A DNA stretch of 64,000 nucleotides from UBA11574 sp963752565 (GCA_963752565.1 CAVVZC010000019.1:1-64000); one strand, 5' to 3'; counted from the first letter of the stretch, positions 9,491 through 17,615 are shown. A program made the numbers and translations. The notes: a model not told the origin generated them from the letters alone.

Positions 9491-9521
9491 ATTTCTCATG
9501 AATAACATCAAGATGAGAAAT
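9491..9521. terminator. Hairpin between valS and nadC
   Basis: ATTTCTCAT (9491-9499) pairs perfectly with ATGAGAAAT (9513-9521) around a 13-base loop. There is no T-run, so it may be a weak terminator, an mRNA-stabilising hairpin or the remnant of a dispersed repeat. Confidence 0.35.
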
Positions 9522-9557
9522 CCCGGCCAGGATGAATGAAGATGAAAAGATATTATT

Positions 9558-10391
9558 ATGAATTCAATAGAACATCTCATTGAAATCGCGCTCAAAGAAG
9601 ATATCGGTCCGGGAGACATTACCACCGATAATCTTATAGACCCTCAACGAAAAGGCAAAGGTATCATCATCGCCAAAGAGTCCCTTGTGGTTGCCGGTCT
9701 GAATGTGGCCAAACAGGTTTTTCAGTACCTTGATTCCGAGGTTATATTCCGATCAGAATATGATGATGGTGATTTTGTAAAAATAGGTGACGCTTTGGCG
9801 AACGTCAAAGGAAGACTTCGTGCGCTGATTTCCGGTGAGCGAACCGCTTTGAATTTTCTCCAGCACCTCTCGGGTATTTCAACTTTAGTTCGATCATATA
9901 TGAACGAACTTTCAGACAAAAATATACGTCTGGTCGATACCCGCAAGACCACCCCAGGCTGGCGTGTATTGGAAAAATATGCCGTACGAGTGGGTGGCGC
10001 CTATAACCACAGGATAGGACTGTATGACGGTGTTTTGATCAAGGATAATCACATCGCTGCTTTTGGGGGTGTAAAAAAAGCGATTGACCGCATCAGAACC
10101 CAGATATCCCATCTTTTAAAAATAGAGGTGGAAGTTTCCAATCTGGATCAGGTCAAACAAGCACTGGAAGCCAATGCTGATGTCATCATGCTGGACAACA
10201 TGACCATAAAACAGATAAAAGAGGCCACAGCCTATATTGATGGAAGGGCAATTGTGGAGTTATCAGGCAATGTGACAAAAAGCGTGCTTAAATCTCTGGC
10301 AGATACCGGCGTGGATATCATATCCGTAGGAGCTCTCACCCACTCTGCAAGATGCGTGGACATCAGCATGCAAATCAGCCAAAACCTATAA
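9558..10391 (+). CDS. nadC: Nicotinate-nucleotide pyrophosphorylase (quinolinate phosphoribosyltransferase)
   Basis: NadC converts quinolinate and PRPP to nicotinate mononucleotide in de novo NAD synthesis. The 277-residue length is typical. Seen in the sequence: EDIGPGDITTD near the N-terminus, the substrate-binding stretch DTRKTTPGWRVLEKYAV (about 127-143) with GGAYNHRIGLYDGVLIKDNH (about 148-167), and the barrel end EVEVSNLDQ, IMLDNM, ELSGNV and ISVGALTHS. nadA and nadB are not in the window. The gene sits between valS and an FeS protein gene that starts 29 bases downstream. Confidence 0.96.
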   Translation: MNSIEHLIEIALKEDIGPGDITTDNLIDPQRKGKGIIIAKESLVVAGLNVAKQVFQYLDSEVIFRSEYDDGDFVKIGDALANVKGRLRALISGERTALNFLQHLSGISTLVRSYMNELSDKNIRLVDTRKTTPGWRVLEKYAVRVGGAYNHRIGLYDGVLIKDNHIAAFGGVKKAIDRIRTQISHLLKIEVEVSNLDQVKQALEANADVIMLDNMTIKQIKEATAYIDGRAIVELSGNVTKSVLKSLADTGVDIISVGALTHSARCVDISMQISQNL

Positions 10392-10420
10392 TAAAGACCT
10401 TACCCGAGAAATATAAAATC

Positions 10421-11203
10421 ATGAAATGGGCGTCTGATGCCGAAGCTGCGATAAAGAACGTTCCTTTTTTTGTTAGAAAAAAGGTTCGTTCCCGGATTGA
10501 AAATGAAACTGCGGCCGCCGGCAAAAAGATTGTATCACTTTCTGATGTCAAGGCGGCACAGGCTCGATTTATGTCGAAAATGAGCTCCGAAATCAAAGGG
10601 TATCAGATCGACACCTGTTTTGGATCGAGCGGGTGCCCTAATCCAGCGAACAGCTGTGATGTTCTGGTCAAAAAAATAGAGTTATTACTTGAAAATGCAC
10701 ATCTTTTAGAGTTTTTGAAAGAACGGATTGAAGGCGACCTCAAGTACCATCATGAATTTCGAGTGACCCTGGCGGAATGTCCAAATGCATGTTCTCAACC
10801 TCAAATTAAGGATGTCGGAATCATCGGTGCGGTCATCCCGGAGATAACCGATGAAGAATGTTCAGGTTGCGAGGCTTGTGTTGAGGCATGTATTGAAACG
10901 TGTATTATCCTTGACAGCGAAAAAAATATTCCTGAAATTGATCATGAGCGGTGCTTGAAATGCGGCAAGTGTGTTCATGTGTGCCCCTCCGAAACCATCG
11001 CAGCAAAAAACAAAGGGTTTCGGGTTCAACTCGGTGGAAAGCTGGGCCGGCATCCAAAGCTGGCTGTTGAGCTTGAAAAAATCTACAGTGAAAATGAAGT
11101 GTTACAGTTGGTCAAAGACTGTATCGATTACTACAAAAAACACAGCAAACACGGAGAGCGGTTTGCGGAAATATTTGATCCGGAGGATTTTAAAACGACA
11201 TAA
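10421..11203 (+). CDS. PCP_red/sulfite-reductase-like [4Fe-4S] protein with two ferredoxin clusters
   Basis: The N-terminal ~50 residues (WASDAEAAIKNVPFFVRKKV) match the PCP_red helical domain seen at the end of dark-operative protochlorophyllide reductase B. Residues about 60-140 carry the sulfite/nitrite-reductase cluster motifs C-x5-C (TCFGSSGC) and C-x3-C (CPNAC), then PQIKDVGIIG. A bacterial ferredoxin domain follows, with CSGCEACVEAC (about 147-157) and CLKCGKCVHVCP (about 182-193). The siroheme-binding half and N-terminal ferrodoxin-like lobes of true sulfite reductases are absent, so this is a compact electron-transfer or accessory protein, not a full SiR. I chose the ATG at 10421 because PCP_red domains begin at this point; a longer frame from 10352 would overlap nadC. 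Confidence 0.8.
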   Translation: MKWASDAEAAIKNVPFFVRKKVRSRIENETAAAGKKIVSLSDVKAAQARFMSKMSSEIKGYQIDTCFGSSGCPNPANSCDVLVKKIELLLENAHLLEFLKERIEGDLKYHHEFRVTLAECPNACSQPQIKDVGIIGAVIPEITDEECSGCEACVEACIETCIILDSEKNIPEIDHERCLKCGKCVHVCPSETIAAKNKGFRVQLGGKLGRHPKLAVELEKIYSENEVLQLVKDCIDYYKKHSKHGERFAEIFDPEDFKTT

Positions 11204-11215
11204 TCCCTTGTTCAT

Positions 11216-11315
11216 GGACCTTGGAGTCGGAGGCTTTCATATGAAAGGCACTTAAGGGCGAAGCCATCCGCTATTGCGAGTCCTTAATAACACAGCAGAT
11301 GAAAGTCTCCGGTCC
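11216..11315. repeat. Imperfect inverted repeat between convergent genes
   Basis: GGACC (11216-11220) and GGAGGCTTTCAT (11229-11240) are mirrored by ATGAAAGTCTCC (11299-11310) and GGTCC (11311-11315), with one G-U pair in the 12-base arm and an 8-base bulge. The 58-base loop has no coding frame. It lies between the FeS protein and the convergent SDR gene and could act as a two-way terminator or be a small mobile repeat. Confidence 0.45.
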
Positions 11316-11329
11316 GTGCAAGATTCAGG

Positions 11330-12088
11330 TCATACATCACGATGGATAGCAAATGGCCCCCAGGTTTGACAAACCGGCATGACTTCAAGACGATTGATAT
11401 TGATGTGGGGCGGAAGGCTTACGACCCAGTGAACCATTTTAGCAATATCTTCGGGCGTTATCGGATGTGTTCCATCGTATACCGTTGCAGCTTTTTTTGC
11501 ATCTCCCTTAAAACGGACAACAGAAAATTCCGTTTCCGCTAATCCGGGTTCTATATTCGTTACCCGTATGGCCGTCCCGAAAAGGTCAGCACGCAAATTC
11601 CTGGAAAACTGTTTCACAAAAGCTTTGGTGGCGCCATATACATTTCCTCCTGGATAGGGCCAGTCTCCGGCAACCGAGCCGATATTGACGATATGCCCTT
11701 GATTGCGGTCGACCATGCCCGGCATCATCGCCCGTGTACAGTACATCAGTCCTTTGATGTTGGTGTCCACCATTGTATTCCAGTCTGATATGTCTGATTC
11801 TGGGGCCGGTTCAAGACCCAGCGCAAGACCGGCATTGTTCAATAGGACATCAATTTCAGAAAACTTTCCGGGCAAATGTGTCAGACCCGTCATTACCGCT
11901 TCCTGATCGCGGACGTCCAGTGACATGACATGAACGGATGTTTCACCACCCAGTTTCTCCTGCAAAGCTTTTAAACGGTCTTTTCGTCTGGCCACCAAAA
12001 TGAGTTGCCAGCCCTCTTTGGCAAAGCGTCGGGCGCATGCTTCACCAAAACCGGATGTTGCCCCAGTTATAAGTATGACGCCCCTCAT
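11330..12088 (-). CDS. ydfG: YdfG-type short-chain dehydrogenase (3-hydroxy acid dehydrogenase)
   Basis: This classical SDR, by family, oxidises 3-hydroxy acids such as serine or allo-threonine with NADP+. The 252-residue protein has the dinucleotide motif TGATSGFG (about 7-14), NNAGLALG (about 87-94), the catalytic Ser in NIGSVAG and the YGATK pair (about 151-155). Long stretches match the E. coli YdfG I remember, including NNAGLALGLEPA, WPYPGGNVYGATKAFV and HININRLEVMPV, so the subfamily is well supported. The substrate in this organism is inferred. The gene is monocistronic; a strong palindrome lies 35 bases upstream of its start. Confidence 0.88.
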   Translation of the reverse strand: MRGVILITGATSGFGEACARRFAKEGWQLILVARRKDRLKALQEKLGGETSVHVMSLDVRDQEAVMTGLTHLPGKFSEIDVLLNNAGLALGLEPAPESDISDWNTMVDTNIKGLMYCTRAMMPGMVDRNQGHIVNIGSVAGDWPYPGGNVYGATKAFVKQFSRNLRADLFGTAIRVTNIEPGLAETEFSVVRFKGDAKKAATVYDGTHPITPEDIAKMVHWVVSLPPHININRLEVMPVCQTWGPFAIHRDV

Positions 12089-12122
12089 TCCATTCTCCTT
12101 TCAATTTCGGTCGGGTCTTCAT

Positions 12123-12145
12123 GTGTGACAAGGTAATTGTCACAC
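12123..12145. promoter_or_regulatory. Operator-like palindrome upstream of the SDR gene
   Basis: GTGTGACAA and TTGTCACAC are perfect 9-base arms around GGTAA. The position, 35-57 bases upstream of the SDR start codon, and the 5-base spacer fit a repressor dimer site. The arm spacing (TGTGA-N11-TCACA) is too wide for CRP/FNR. Confidence 0.45.
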
Positions 12146-12441
12146 AGACACTGGTGGATGTATCCGGTCATACCTTCTCCATTCATCCTCTAATTTGGGC
12201 TGGGATAACGCCACGTGAAATGAGAAATTCTCACATCTATTTCCCAAGTCCCTGAATTCTTTGGTAGCGCCGTATTTTTGACATTGAAAATTTCTTCCGG
12301 CAACCGAATCTTCATATTTTCATAGAACGATTTTTATATAAATGCAATAATTTACCCTAAAACATCATTTCAGATTAAAGGATTATTTTTTCCCAAAGGT
12401 TTAAAATATTATGATACAATAAAAATACGTTTTATTCACTC

Positions 12442-12470
12442 TTGACACAAGTTTTTATTCAGCTTAGGAA
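12442..12470 (+). promoter_or_regulatory. Candidate promoter of the Fur-family gene
   Basis: A perfect TTGACA (12442-12447) is followed after 17 bases by a weak TAGGAA (12465-12470). The TTG start codon is 48 bases further on, with AAGAGG seven bases before it. Confidence 0.35.
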
Positions 12471-12517
12471 ATATTTAAGGAATTGGGGAAAGAACCTATC
12501 TCACAAGAGGTAATAAC

Positions 12518-12934
12518 TTGCTGCAACCTAAAAACACAAGAATGACCCGGCAGCGCAAGGTAATTCTTGAAGAGCTGCTCAAGCAAAATACTCATCCAAG
12601 TGCTGATGAAATTTATCACATGGTACGCCGCCGGATGCCAAGAATCAGTCTCGGTACGGTTTACCGGAACCTTGAAGTTCTTGCCAACATGGGTAAAATC
12701 CAGAAATTGGAACTCAGCGGCGCTTTGAAACGCTATGATTGGAATACGAACAAGCATTACCATATTCGCTGCGTGTGCTGTGACCGGGTGGACGATGCTC
12801 CTATAGCACCTTTGAACCAACTCGAGAATGACCTTTATGGGGCAACTGTTTTTGAAATTATCGGACATAACCTTGAATTTACCGGCCTCTGTCCTGAATG
12901 TTCAGAAAAAGCAGCTGCGAACCATGCTGAATAA
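12518..12934 (+). CDS. Fur/PerR-family metal-dependent regulator
   Basis: Fur-family proteins are dimeric repressors that sense iron or peroxide. The 138-residue product has the winged helix RMTRQRKVILEELLK (about 8-22) and ISLGTVYRNLEVLANMGKI (about 46-64), the metal motif HYHIRCVCCDRV (about 80-92) and a second structural-zinc pair CPEC (about 126-129). The DAPI stretch after the first pair and the compact length suggest a PerR-type sensor, but I cannot assign the inducer. The start is a TTG with AAGAGG upstream. The stop overlaps the start of the Cys-cluster gene by 11 bases, so the two are co-translated. Confidence 0.88.
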   Translation: MLQPKNTRMTRQRKVILEELLKQNTHPSADEIYHMVRRRMPRISLGTVYRNLEVLANMGKIQKLELSGALKRYDWNTNKHYHIRCVCCDRVDDAPIAPLNQLENDLYGATVFEIIGHNLEFTGLCPECSEKAAANHAE

Positions 12935-13754
12935 CTACTTTCAACACCAGGCCCATATTTTCGATATCGAATGCACTTTCCGGTGCCCGGATGATTGTAA
13001 CGCACCCGGATGCCGGAAGACGGACATTATTGTTGACGTCACACTTTTTGACCTGATCAGACTCGGTCGATTTTTGAACACCCCTGTTTCTTATCTCTTT
13101 TCTCAATATTGCCATCTTGGTTTGATGATTTGTGAGGACAATATTCGCTATAAAAGACTCTTGATAAAAATGAAAAAACCGTGCCGTTTCCTTTCCGGGA
13201 ACGAATGCGTTGTTCATGATGCCAAGCCATTAAATTGCAAACTTTTTCCGGAATATTACCACATAAAGGGAATGTTGCCGAAACTTTCCAAAAACCCATT
13301 ATTTTATACATTCCCGTGCCTGAAGAAGCCCATCGTCGTCTCGGAAAAAAGAAAGAAAGCGTTGAAAAAGCTCAGAAGAATGAGTTTACTGGAACAGGCC
13401 CTGTCCCATACATATCTGTTCGGGGTCCCAAGCTTTGTCATTGACGAAAAACCCTTAAGAAAAAAACTTCTTCGAAATCACCCGAAACACCGAGACCTGT
13501 CTTTGCAGGATTATGATAACCTCTTGAATAAGTTTCTTAAATCTTACAGCTTTATTGAAAGTGTTGTGGAAAAAATATCCGGATTGGATGCCGAGTCAGA
13601 AATAAAAAATCTATTTGAAAAATTGAGCGATCGTGTCATGATGGAACATCTTATGGAAAAAATGGTTCGGCCGGTCGTTATTCACAGATTAGAAAGAGAT
13701 GACATCAAACAACTCAAAAGAAGCCTTCACCCACCTGCGATATGTTTCATGTAA
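12924..13754 (+). CDS. YkgJ-type cysteine-cluster protein (putative Zn/Fe-binding)
   Basis: The 276-residue protein starts with a cysteine cluster (CTFRCPDDCNAPGC, about 14-27) and continues with CRFLSGNECVVHDAKPLNC, the layout of CxxCxxCC (YkgJ/Fli-type) proteins thought to bind iron or zinc. The C-terminal half is helical and basic with no recognised domain. The start is the ATG at 12924 that overlaps the Fur-family stop (ATGCTGAATAA); the longer frame from 12828 lies inside the Fur gene. Coupling to a metal-sensing repressor suggests metal handling or autoregulation; no enzyme activity can be read from the sequence. Confidence 0.75.
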   Translation: MLNNYFQHQAHIFDIECTFRCPDDCNAPGCRKTDIIVDVTLFDLIRLGRFLNTPVSYLFSQYCHLGLMICEDNIRYKRLLIKMKKPCRFLSGNECVVHDAKPLNCKLFPEYYHIKGMLPKLSKNPLFYTFPCLKKPIVVSEKRKKALKKLRRMSLLEQALSHTYLFGVPSFVIDEKPLRKKLLRNHPKHRDLSLQDYDNLLNKFLKSYSFIESVVEKISGLDAESEIKNLFEKLSDRVMMEHLMEKMVRPVVIHRLERDDIKQLKRSLHPPAICFM

Positions 13755-13804
13755 ATAATCATGGGTGCGCAACTTGAGTTAATTAGATTTGTAACGGGTG
13801 TTTT

Positions 13805-13824
13805 ATGATACATATATGTATCAT
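13805..13824. promoter_or_regulatory. Perfect 20-base palindrome downstream of the Cys-cluster gene
   Basis: ATGATACATATATGTATCAT is a perfect palindrome 50 bases after the Cys-cluster stop and 200 bases before the citrate synthase promoter candidate. It has no T-run, so an operator is more likely than a terminator. The rest of the 343-base gap (13755-14097) contains the sigma-54-like site and no coding frame. Confidence 0.45.
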
Positions 13825-14021
13825 TTATCATCTATGAGACATTTTTTTAGAGGTGGAGTGCTTTCATGCTTTTTAAAAATCGTTCTGAAAGTCACCAATC
13901 CGCTATATATTCAGAGTCATCGAATTGCATTGAAGGCTGGGGCGGATCCTATTGCAATCCATATCGGGGGTTAAATTGCCAGGAGATGGAATGTTGGGTT
14001 TTTGGTTTGGAACACAAAACC

Positions 14022-14037
14022 TGGCACGGAATTTGAT
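14022..14037 (+). promoter_or_regulatory. Candidate sigma-54 (-24/-12) promoter of the citrate synthase gene
   Basis: TGGCACG-GAAT-TTGAT matches the consensus TGGCACG-N4-TTGCW at every fixed position except the C of GC (here A). It lies 60 bases upstream of the citrate synthase ATG, allowing a short leader. No enhancer-binding activator gene is in the window. Confidence 0.5.
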
Positions 14038-14097
14038 ATTTGTAGTGAGAGGTATAAAAGACCTATATACGTTAACACTTAAAAACGGAGGTGAATT

Positions 14098-15276
14098 ATG
14101 GAATCATGTCAACCCATTTTAAATACCGGCCTCCGCGGTTTTAAAGTTGCTACCACCCGGGTCGGTGATGTTGACGGTACTGCTGGAAGATTAATCTACA
14201 GAGGGTATTTGGTTCAGGATTTGGCAGGAAAAGTGTCATTTGAAGAGGTGGCATATCTGTTGTTCTATGAAAGACTGCCTCAAAAAACAGAACTTGAAAA
14301 CTTCAAGAAACAGCTTGTATCGGAACGGTCCGTCCCTCCTGGACTTATCGCAGCCCTTGAAACCATACCCAAAGATGCCCTTCCCATGGATGTCCTTCAG
14401 GCAGCGACTGCCTTACTGGCCCATTACGACCCCGATACCAGGGAATACTCTGCTGAAGCGACACATCGCATGGGAATAAAGCTCATCGCAAAATTCCCAA
14501 CCATTGTCGCAGCCTGGGATCGAATCCGGAATAATAAAAAACCACTTGATCCGGATCCGGAGTTGAGCCATGCAGCCAACTTTCTTTATATGCTCAACGG
14601 AACAATTCCGGACGATGAACTCACCGGCTTTTTCGATACCTGCCTTGTGCTGCATGCAGAACATTCTTTTAACGCTTCAACATTTTCGGCAAGACAGGTG
14701 GCATCAACAAGAGCTCACATTTATTCGGCCATTGCGGCCGGGGTAGGTTCTTTATCCGGAGAATTGCACGGTGGTGCAAATACTCGCGTCATGGAGATGC
14801 TCCTTAATATCGGTTCTGTCGACAAAGTTGAAGCGTATGTGAACAATCTGCTCGACACCGGTGGAATTATCATGGGACTGGGCCATGCAGTCTACAAAAC
14901 CGATGATCCCAGAGCGCATATCCTCGCACCCATGTCCAAAAAGATGGGCGAGCGTATCGGAGAACCTAAGTGGTATGAAATGTCCAAAATTCTTGAGAAA
15001 AGGGGTAAGGAAGCCTTTAAACAGAGAAAAGGAAGAGATATTTTTGTTAATGTCGATTTCTACAGCGCGTCTCTGTATTACTACATGGGGATACCGAAAG
15101 ACCTCTTTACGCCGATATTTGCCATCGCCAGAGTTTCCGGATGGGCGGCCCATATTATTGAAGAGCAGTTTGGGGGTGCTGCTTCAAAACCGGTGCTTTA
15201 CCGTCCCGACTCTGAGTATATTGGAGAGTACTGCGGTCCTGAAGAGTGCGCTTTTGTACCCATGGACGAACGATGA
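14098..15276 (+). CDS. Citrate synthase (si-type, 2-methylcitrate synthase family)
   Basis: The enzyme condenses acetyl-CoA (or propionyl-CoA in methylcitrate paralogs) with oxaloacetate in the cytoplasm. The 392 residues match the short dimeric CitZ/PrpC-type. Catalytic residues are visible: the first His in LHAEHSFNAS (about 184-193), the second His in GLGHAVYK (about 260-267) and the Asp in NVDFYSA (about 317-323). The ATG follows GGAGGTG and a sigma-54-like promoter. With the 2-oxoacid:ferredoxin oxidoreductase 8 kb downstream it fits a TCA cycle for acetate oxidation, as known in Desulfobacter-type sulfate reducers. Sequence alone does not separate citrate from methylcitrate synthase. 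Confidence 0.93.
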   Translation: MESCQPILNTGLRGFKVATTRVGDVDGTAGRLIYRGYLVQDLAGKVSFEEVAYLLFYERLPQKTELENFKKQLVSERSVPPGLIAALETIPKDALPMDVLQAATALLAHYDPDTREYSAEATHRMGIKLIAKFPTIVAAWDRIRNNKKPLDPDPELSHAANFLYMLNGTIPDDELTGFFDTCLVLHAEHSFNASTFSARQVASTRAHIYSAIAAGVGSLSGELHGGANTRVMEMLLNIGSVDKVEAYVNNLLDTGGIIMGLGHAVYKTDDPRAHILAPMSKKMGERIGEPKWYEMSKILEKRGKEAFKQRKGRDIFVNVDFYSASLYYYMGIPKDLFTPIFAIARVSGWAAHIIEEQFGGAASKPVLYRPDSEYIGEYCGPEECAFVPMDER

Positions 15277-15346
15277 TGTCAATCTAAAGAAGGGTGACGG
15301 ACGGTGTTAACGGCCTGTTCTGAACGGAGTCAAGAAGGGAGATCAA

Positions 15347-15994
15347 GTGAAAAAATGGGAATGTACGGTCTGCGGCTATATTCATGAAGGGGATGAGCCG
15401 CCTGAAATATGCCCGGTTTGTGGCGCTGATCGAAGTAAGTTTGTTGAAATTATTGCTGAAGAAAATGGTAAAATAAGATCAAAAATAGAACACATAGAAA
15501 TCGAAACCGAAACTAAAACTTTAGATGCTGAAGGAAAAACTCTTGGCCCTCCGTCAATACATGACCGGATTTATCAACTGATGGTCAAGCATCATGTCCA
15601 TCCGATTTCGGTCCATATCCCCAACGGCTTACTTCCCGTTTCCGTTCTCTTTATCTTTTTAGCGGTCATTTTCAAGTTCACCGGCTTAAGTCAGGCCGCA
15701 TTTTATAACCTCATCTTTGTTGTCTTTGCCATGCCGCTGGTACTTTTTTCAGGGGTTATTGTGTGGCAAAAAAAATATAACGGAACCATGACAACCCTGT
15801 TTCTGACAAAGATGATTTGCGGTGGTGTGGTATCATTAACGGCAATGATATTGGTCATATGGTCTATTGTTGACCCCGGCGTGTTGGCACTGACTTCCGC
15901 CCATTTAGTCGCGTTTCTTATTGTTAACATTGTTATGCTTGGTGCGGCTGTTACAGCCGGATTTCTCGGCGGAAAGCTCGTGTTCAGAGATTGA
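15347..15994 (+). CDS. Rubredoxin-domain membrane protein (rubredoxin-DUF2231-like fusion)
   Basis: The first ~32 residues form a rubredoxin-like iron site: CTVCGY (C6, C9) and CPVCGADRSKF (C22, C25). A charged linker (about 35-75) leads to four hydrophobic segments (about 90-112, 115-135, 145-165, 172-200), beginning with HHVHPISVHIPNG, whose histidines could bind heme as in DUF2231-type membrane proteins. The product is probably an inner-membrane electron carrier. The start is the GTG at 15347 (GTGAAAAAATGG), placing the first Cys as in rubredoxins. It follows citrate synthase by 70 bases and precedes the AhpF-like reductase by 25, so co-transcription is likely. Confidence 0.75.
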   Translation: MKKWECTVCGYIHEGDEPPEICPVCGADRSKFVEIIAEENGKIRSKIEHIEIETETKTLDAEGKTLGPPSIHDRIYQLMVKHHVHPISVHIPNGLLPVSVLFIFLAVIFKFTGLSQAAFYNLIFVVFAMPLVLFSGVIVWQKKYNGTMTTLFLTKMICGGVVSLTAMILVIWSIVDPGVLALTSAHLVAFLIVNIVMLGAAVTAGFLGGKLVFRD

Positions 15995-16019
15995 TTTCAC
16001 AAAAAAAGGATAATAAACG

Positions 16020-17615
16020 ATGGATCAACAGGAAGACATTCAGGCACTGGAAGCCCAAAAAGAAATTGAACGAATTTTGGGAGCGATTAAAGCAGAAATT
16101 CCTATTTTTTTGTACGCTCAGCCCGGTCAAAATGATGTATTCACTGATACCGCCAGGCAGGCCGTTCGTTTTTTTCGACAGCTCACCGACAAAATTGTAT
16201 TGCGCGAATTTAATTTATATCATGAATCTGCAATAAAATTGAACGTTGAATATTCACCGACCCTGATATTCGATCCCGACCGGTACAATATTCGATGGCT
16301 GGGAGCACCCCTCGGTGAAGAAGGACGTATTTTTCTGGAAGCGCTGATCCTCATCGGGCTTCGGAAAAGCAATCTCAATCAACAATCACTCCAGATAATA
16401 GAAAAAATAGACACACCGAGGAATATCAAAGTGTTCGTCAGTGCCTCCTGTCCCTACTGTCCGCAACAGGCCCTGAACGCTCTTAAAGCAGCCGTGGAAA
16501 AACCCGAGTTGATTTCACTTGAAATTATTGATATCCAAGCCAACCCGCAGCTCGCCGACCAGTATTCGGCCCACTCCGTTCCCCAAACATTTTCGAACGA
16601 GATTCTGATTGCCCAGGGTGGGCAGTCCGAAGAGCTTTTTATGCTATCTCTGGACAAAATGGAACAGCAGACCGTATTCATACCCGAAAATGATGCTGAG
16701 GAAGTCGAAGCAGATCTGGTGATTGTGGGAGGTGGTCCGGCCGGACTGACTGCGGGAATATATGCAGCACGAAGCGGACTTAAAACGGTGGTCGTCGAAA
16801 GAGGGGTTCTTGGAGGCCAGGTAGCGACCACACCGATTGTTGAAAATTATCCGGGCCTCAAACAAATCGGTGGAAAAACACTTGTGGATATTATGGTGAC
16901 CCATGCCCTGGAATACGTACAGATTTTCCCGGGAGAAGAGGTTGTTGGAATTACTCCCGGAAACCCCATAACCGTTCAAACTACCCGGCGAAAATTTCTG
17001 ACCAAAACCATGCTGATGGCCACGGGAGCAACTCACAGGAATCTCGGTATTCCCGGCGAACAGCGTCTCTCAGGACACGGCGTCAGCTACTGCAGTACCT
17101 GTGATGGCCCGCTTTTTAAGGGACGCAAAGCCATCGTCGTGGGCGGCGGCAATAGCGCAGCTACGGAAGCCCTTCATTTGCATCATATCGGTATCGATGT
17201 AACCCTGATTCATCGCAGAGACAAATTAAGAGCACAAGACTTTCTGGTTACCAACCTGGTGCAAAACAATATTCCGATACTATTTGACTCCGAAATAAAG
17301 GAAATCAAGGGAAAACATAGAGTAGAAGAAGTGCTGATCTATAACAATAAAACGGAAGATTTATTAACCTTGCCCGTAAGTGCCGTTTTTATTGCCATCG
17401 GCTACGATCCCGCTGTCGTCCTTGCAAAGCAAATTGGGCTCGAACTCACCGAAGAAGGGTTCATTAAGCATGACAACTACCGTACAAATGTTCCCGGGAT
17501 ATATACGGCTGGAGATGTATCCGGCGGATACAAACAAATTGTAACGGCCGCCGGACACGGTGCAGAAGCGGCTTTGGCCATATTTGAAGACCTTATCAAT
17601 CCTTACTGGACCTAA
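16020..17615 (+). CDS. AhpF/thioredoxin-reductase-like flavoprotein with N-terminal double glutaredoxin fold
   Basis: The 531-residue protein has the AhpF plan: a two-lobed thioredoxin-fold N-terminal domain (about 1-215) with an active CPYC motif (about 144-147), then a thioredoxin-reductase module with FAD motif VGGGPAGLTAGIYA (about 235-248), the redox CSTC (about 359-362) and the NAD(P)H motif VGGGNSA (about 376-382), ending GDVSGGYKQIVTAAGHGA. By family it passes electrons from NAD(P)H to a peroxiredoxin or thioredoxin-like partner. No ahpC is beside it; the OsmC-type selenoprotein and rubrerythrin downstream are candidate partners in peroxide defence. It lies between the rubredoxin-membrane protein and an ECF sigma pair. 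Confidence 0.88.
   Translation: MDQQEDIQALEAQKEIERILGAIKAEIPIFLYAQPGQNDVFTDTARQAVRFFRQLTDKIVLREFNLYHESAIKLNVEYSPTLIFDPDRYNIRWLGAPLGEEGRIFLEALILIGLRKSNLNQQSLQIIEKIDTPRNIKVFVSASCPYCPQQALNALKAAVEKPELISLEIIDIQANPQLADQYSAHSVPQTFSNEILIAQGGQSEELFMLSLDKMEQQTVFIPENDAEEVEADLVIVGGGPAGLTAGIYAARSGLKTVVVERGVLGGQVATTPIVENYPGLKQIGGKTLVDIMVTHALEYVQIFPGEEVVGITPGNPITVQTTRRKFLTKTMLMATGATHRNLGIPGEQRLSGHGVSYCSTCDGPLFKGRKAIVVGGGNSAATEALHLHHIGIDVTLIHRRDKLRAQDFLVTNLVQNNIPILFDSEIKEIKGKHRVEEVLIYNNKTEDLLTLPVSAVFIAIGYDPAVVLAKQIGLELTEEGFIKHDNYRTNVPGIYTAGDVSGGYKQIVTAAGHGAEAALAIFEDLINPYWT

Larger units (their letters stand above)
12089..12517. other. Divergent intergenic region, SDR/Fur
   Basis: This 429-base region separates the SDR (minus) from the Fur-family gene (plus). 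Besides the operator-like palindrome at 12123 and the promoter at 12442 listed separately, it holds a 13-base palindrome TGAGAAATTCTCA (12221-12233). The stretch 12300-12440 is very AT-rich. I see no coding frame. Confidence 0.5.

Noticed and set aside
12123..12145. CRP/FNR-type site
   Set aside because: The half-sites TGTGA/TCACA are separated by 11 bases; the CRP spacing is 6.
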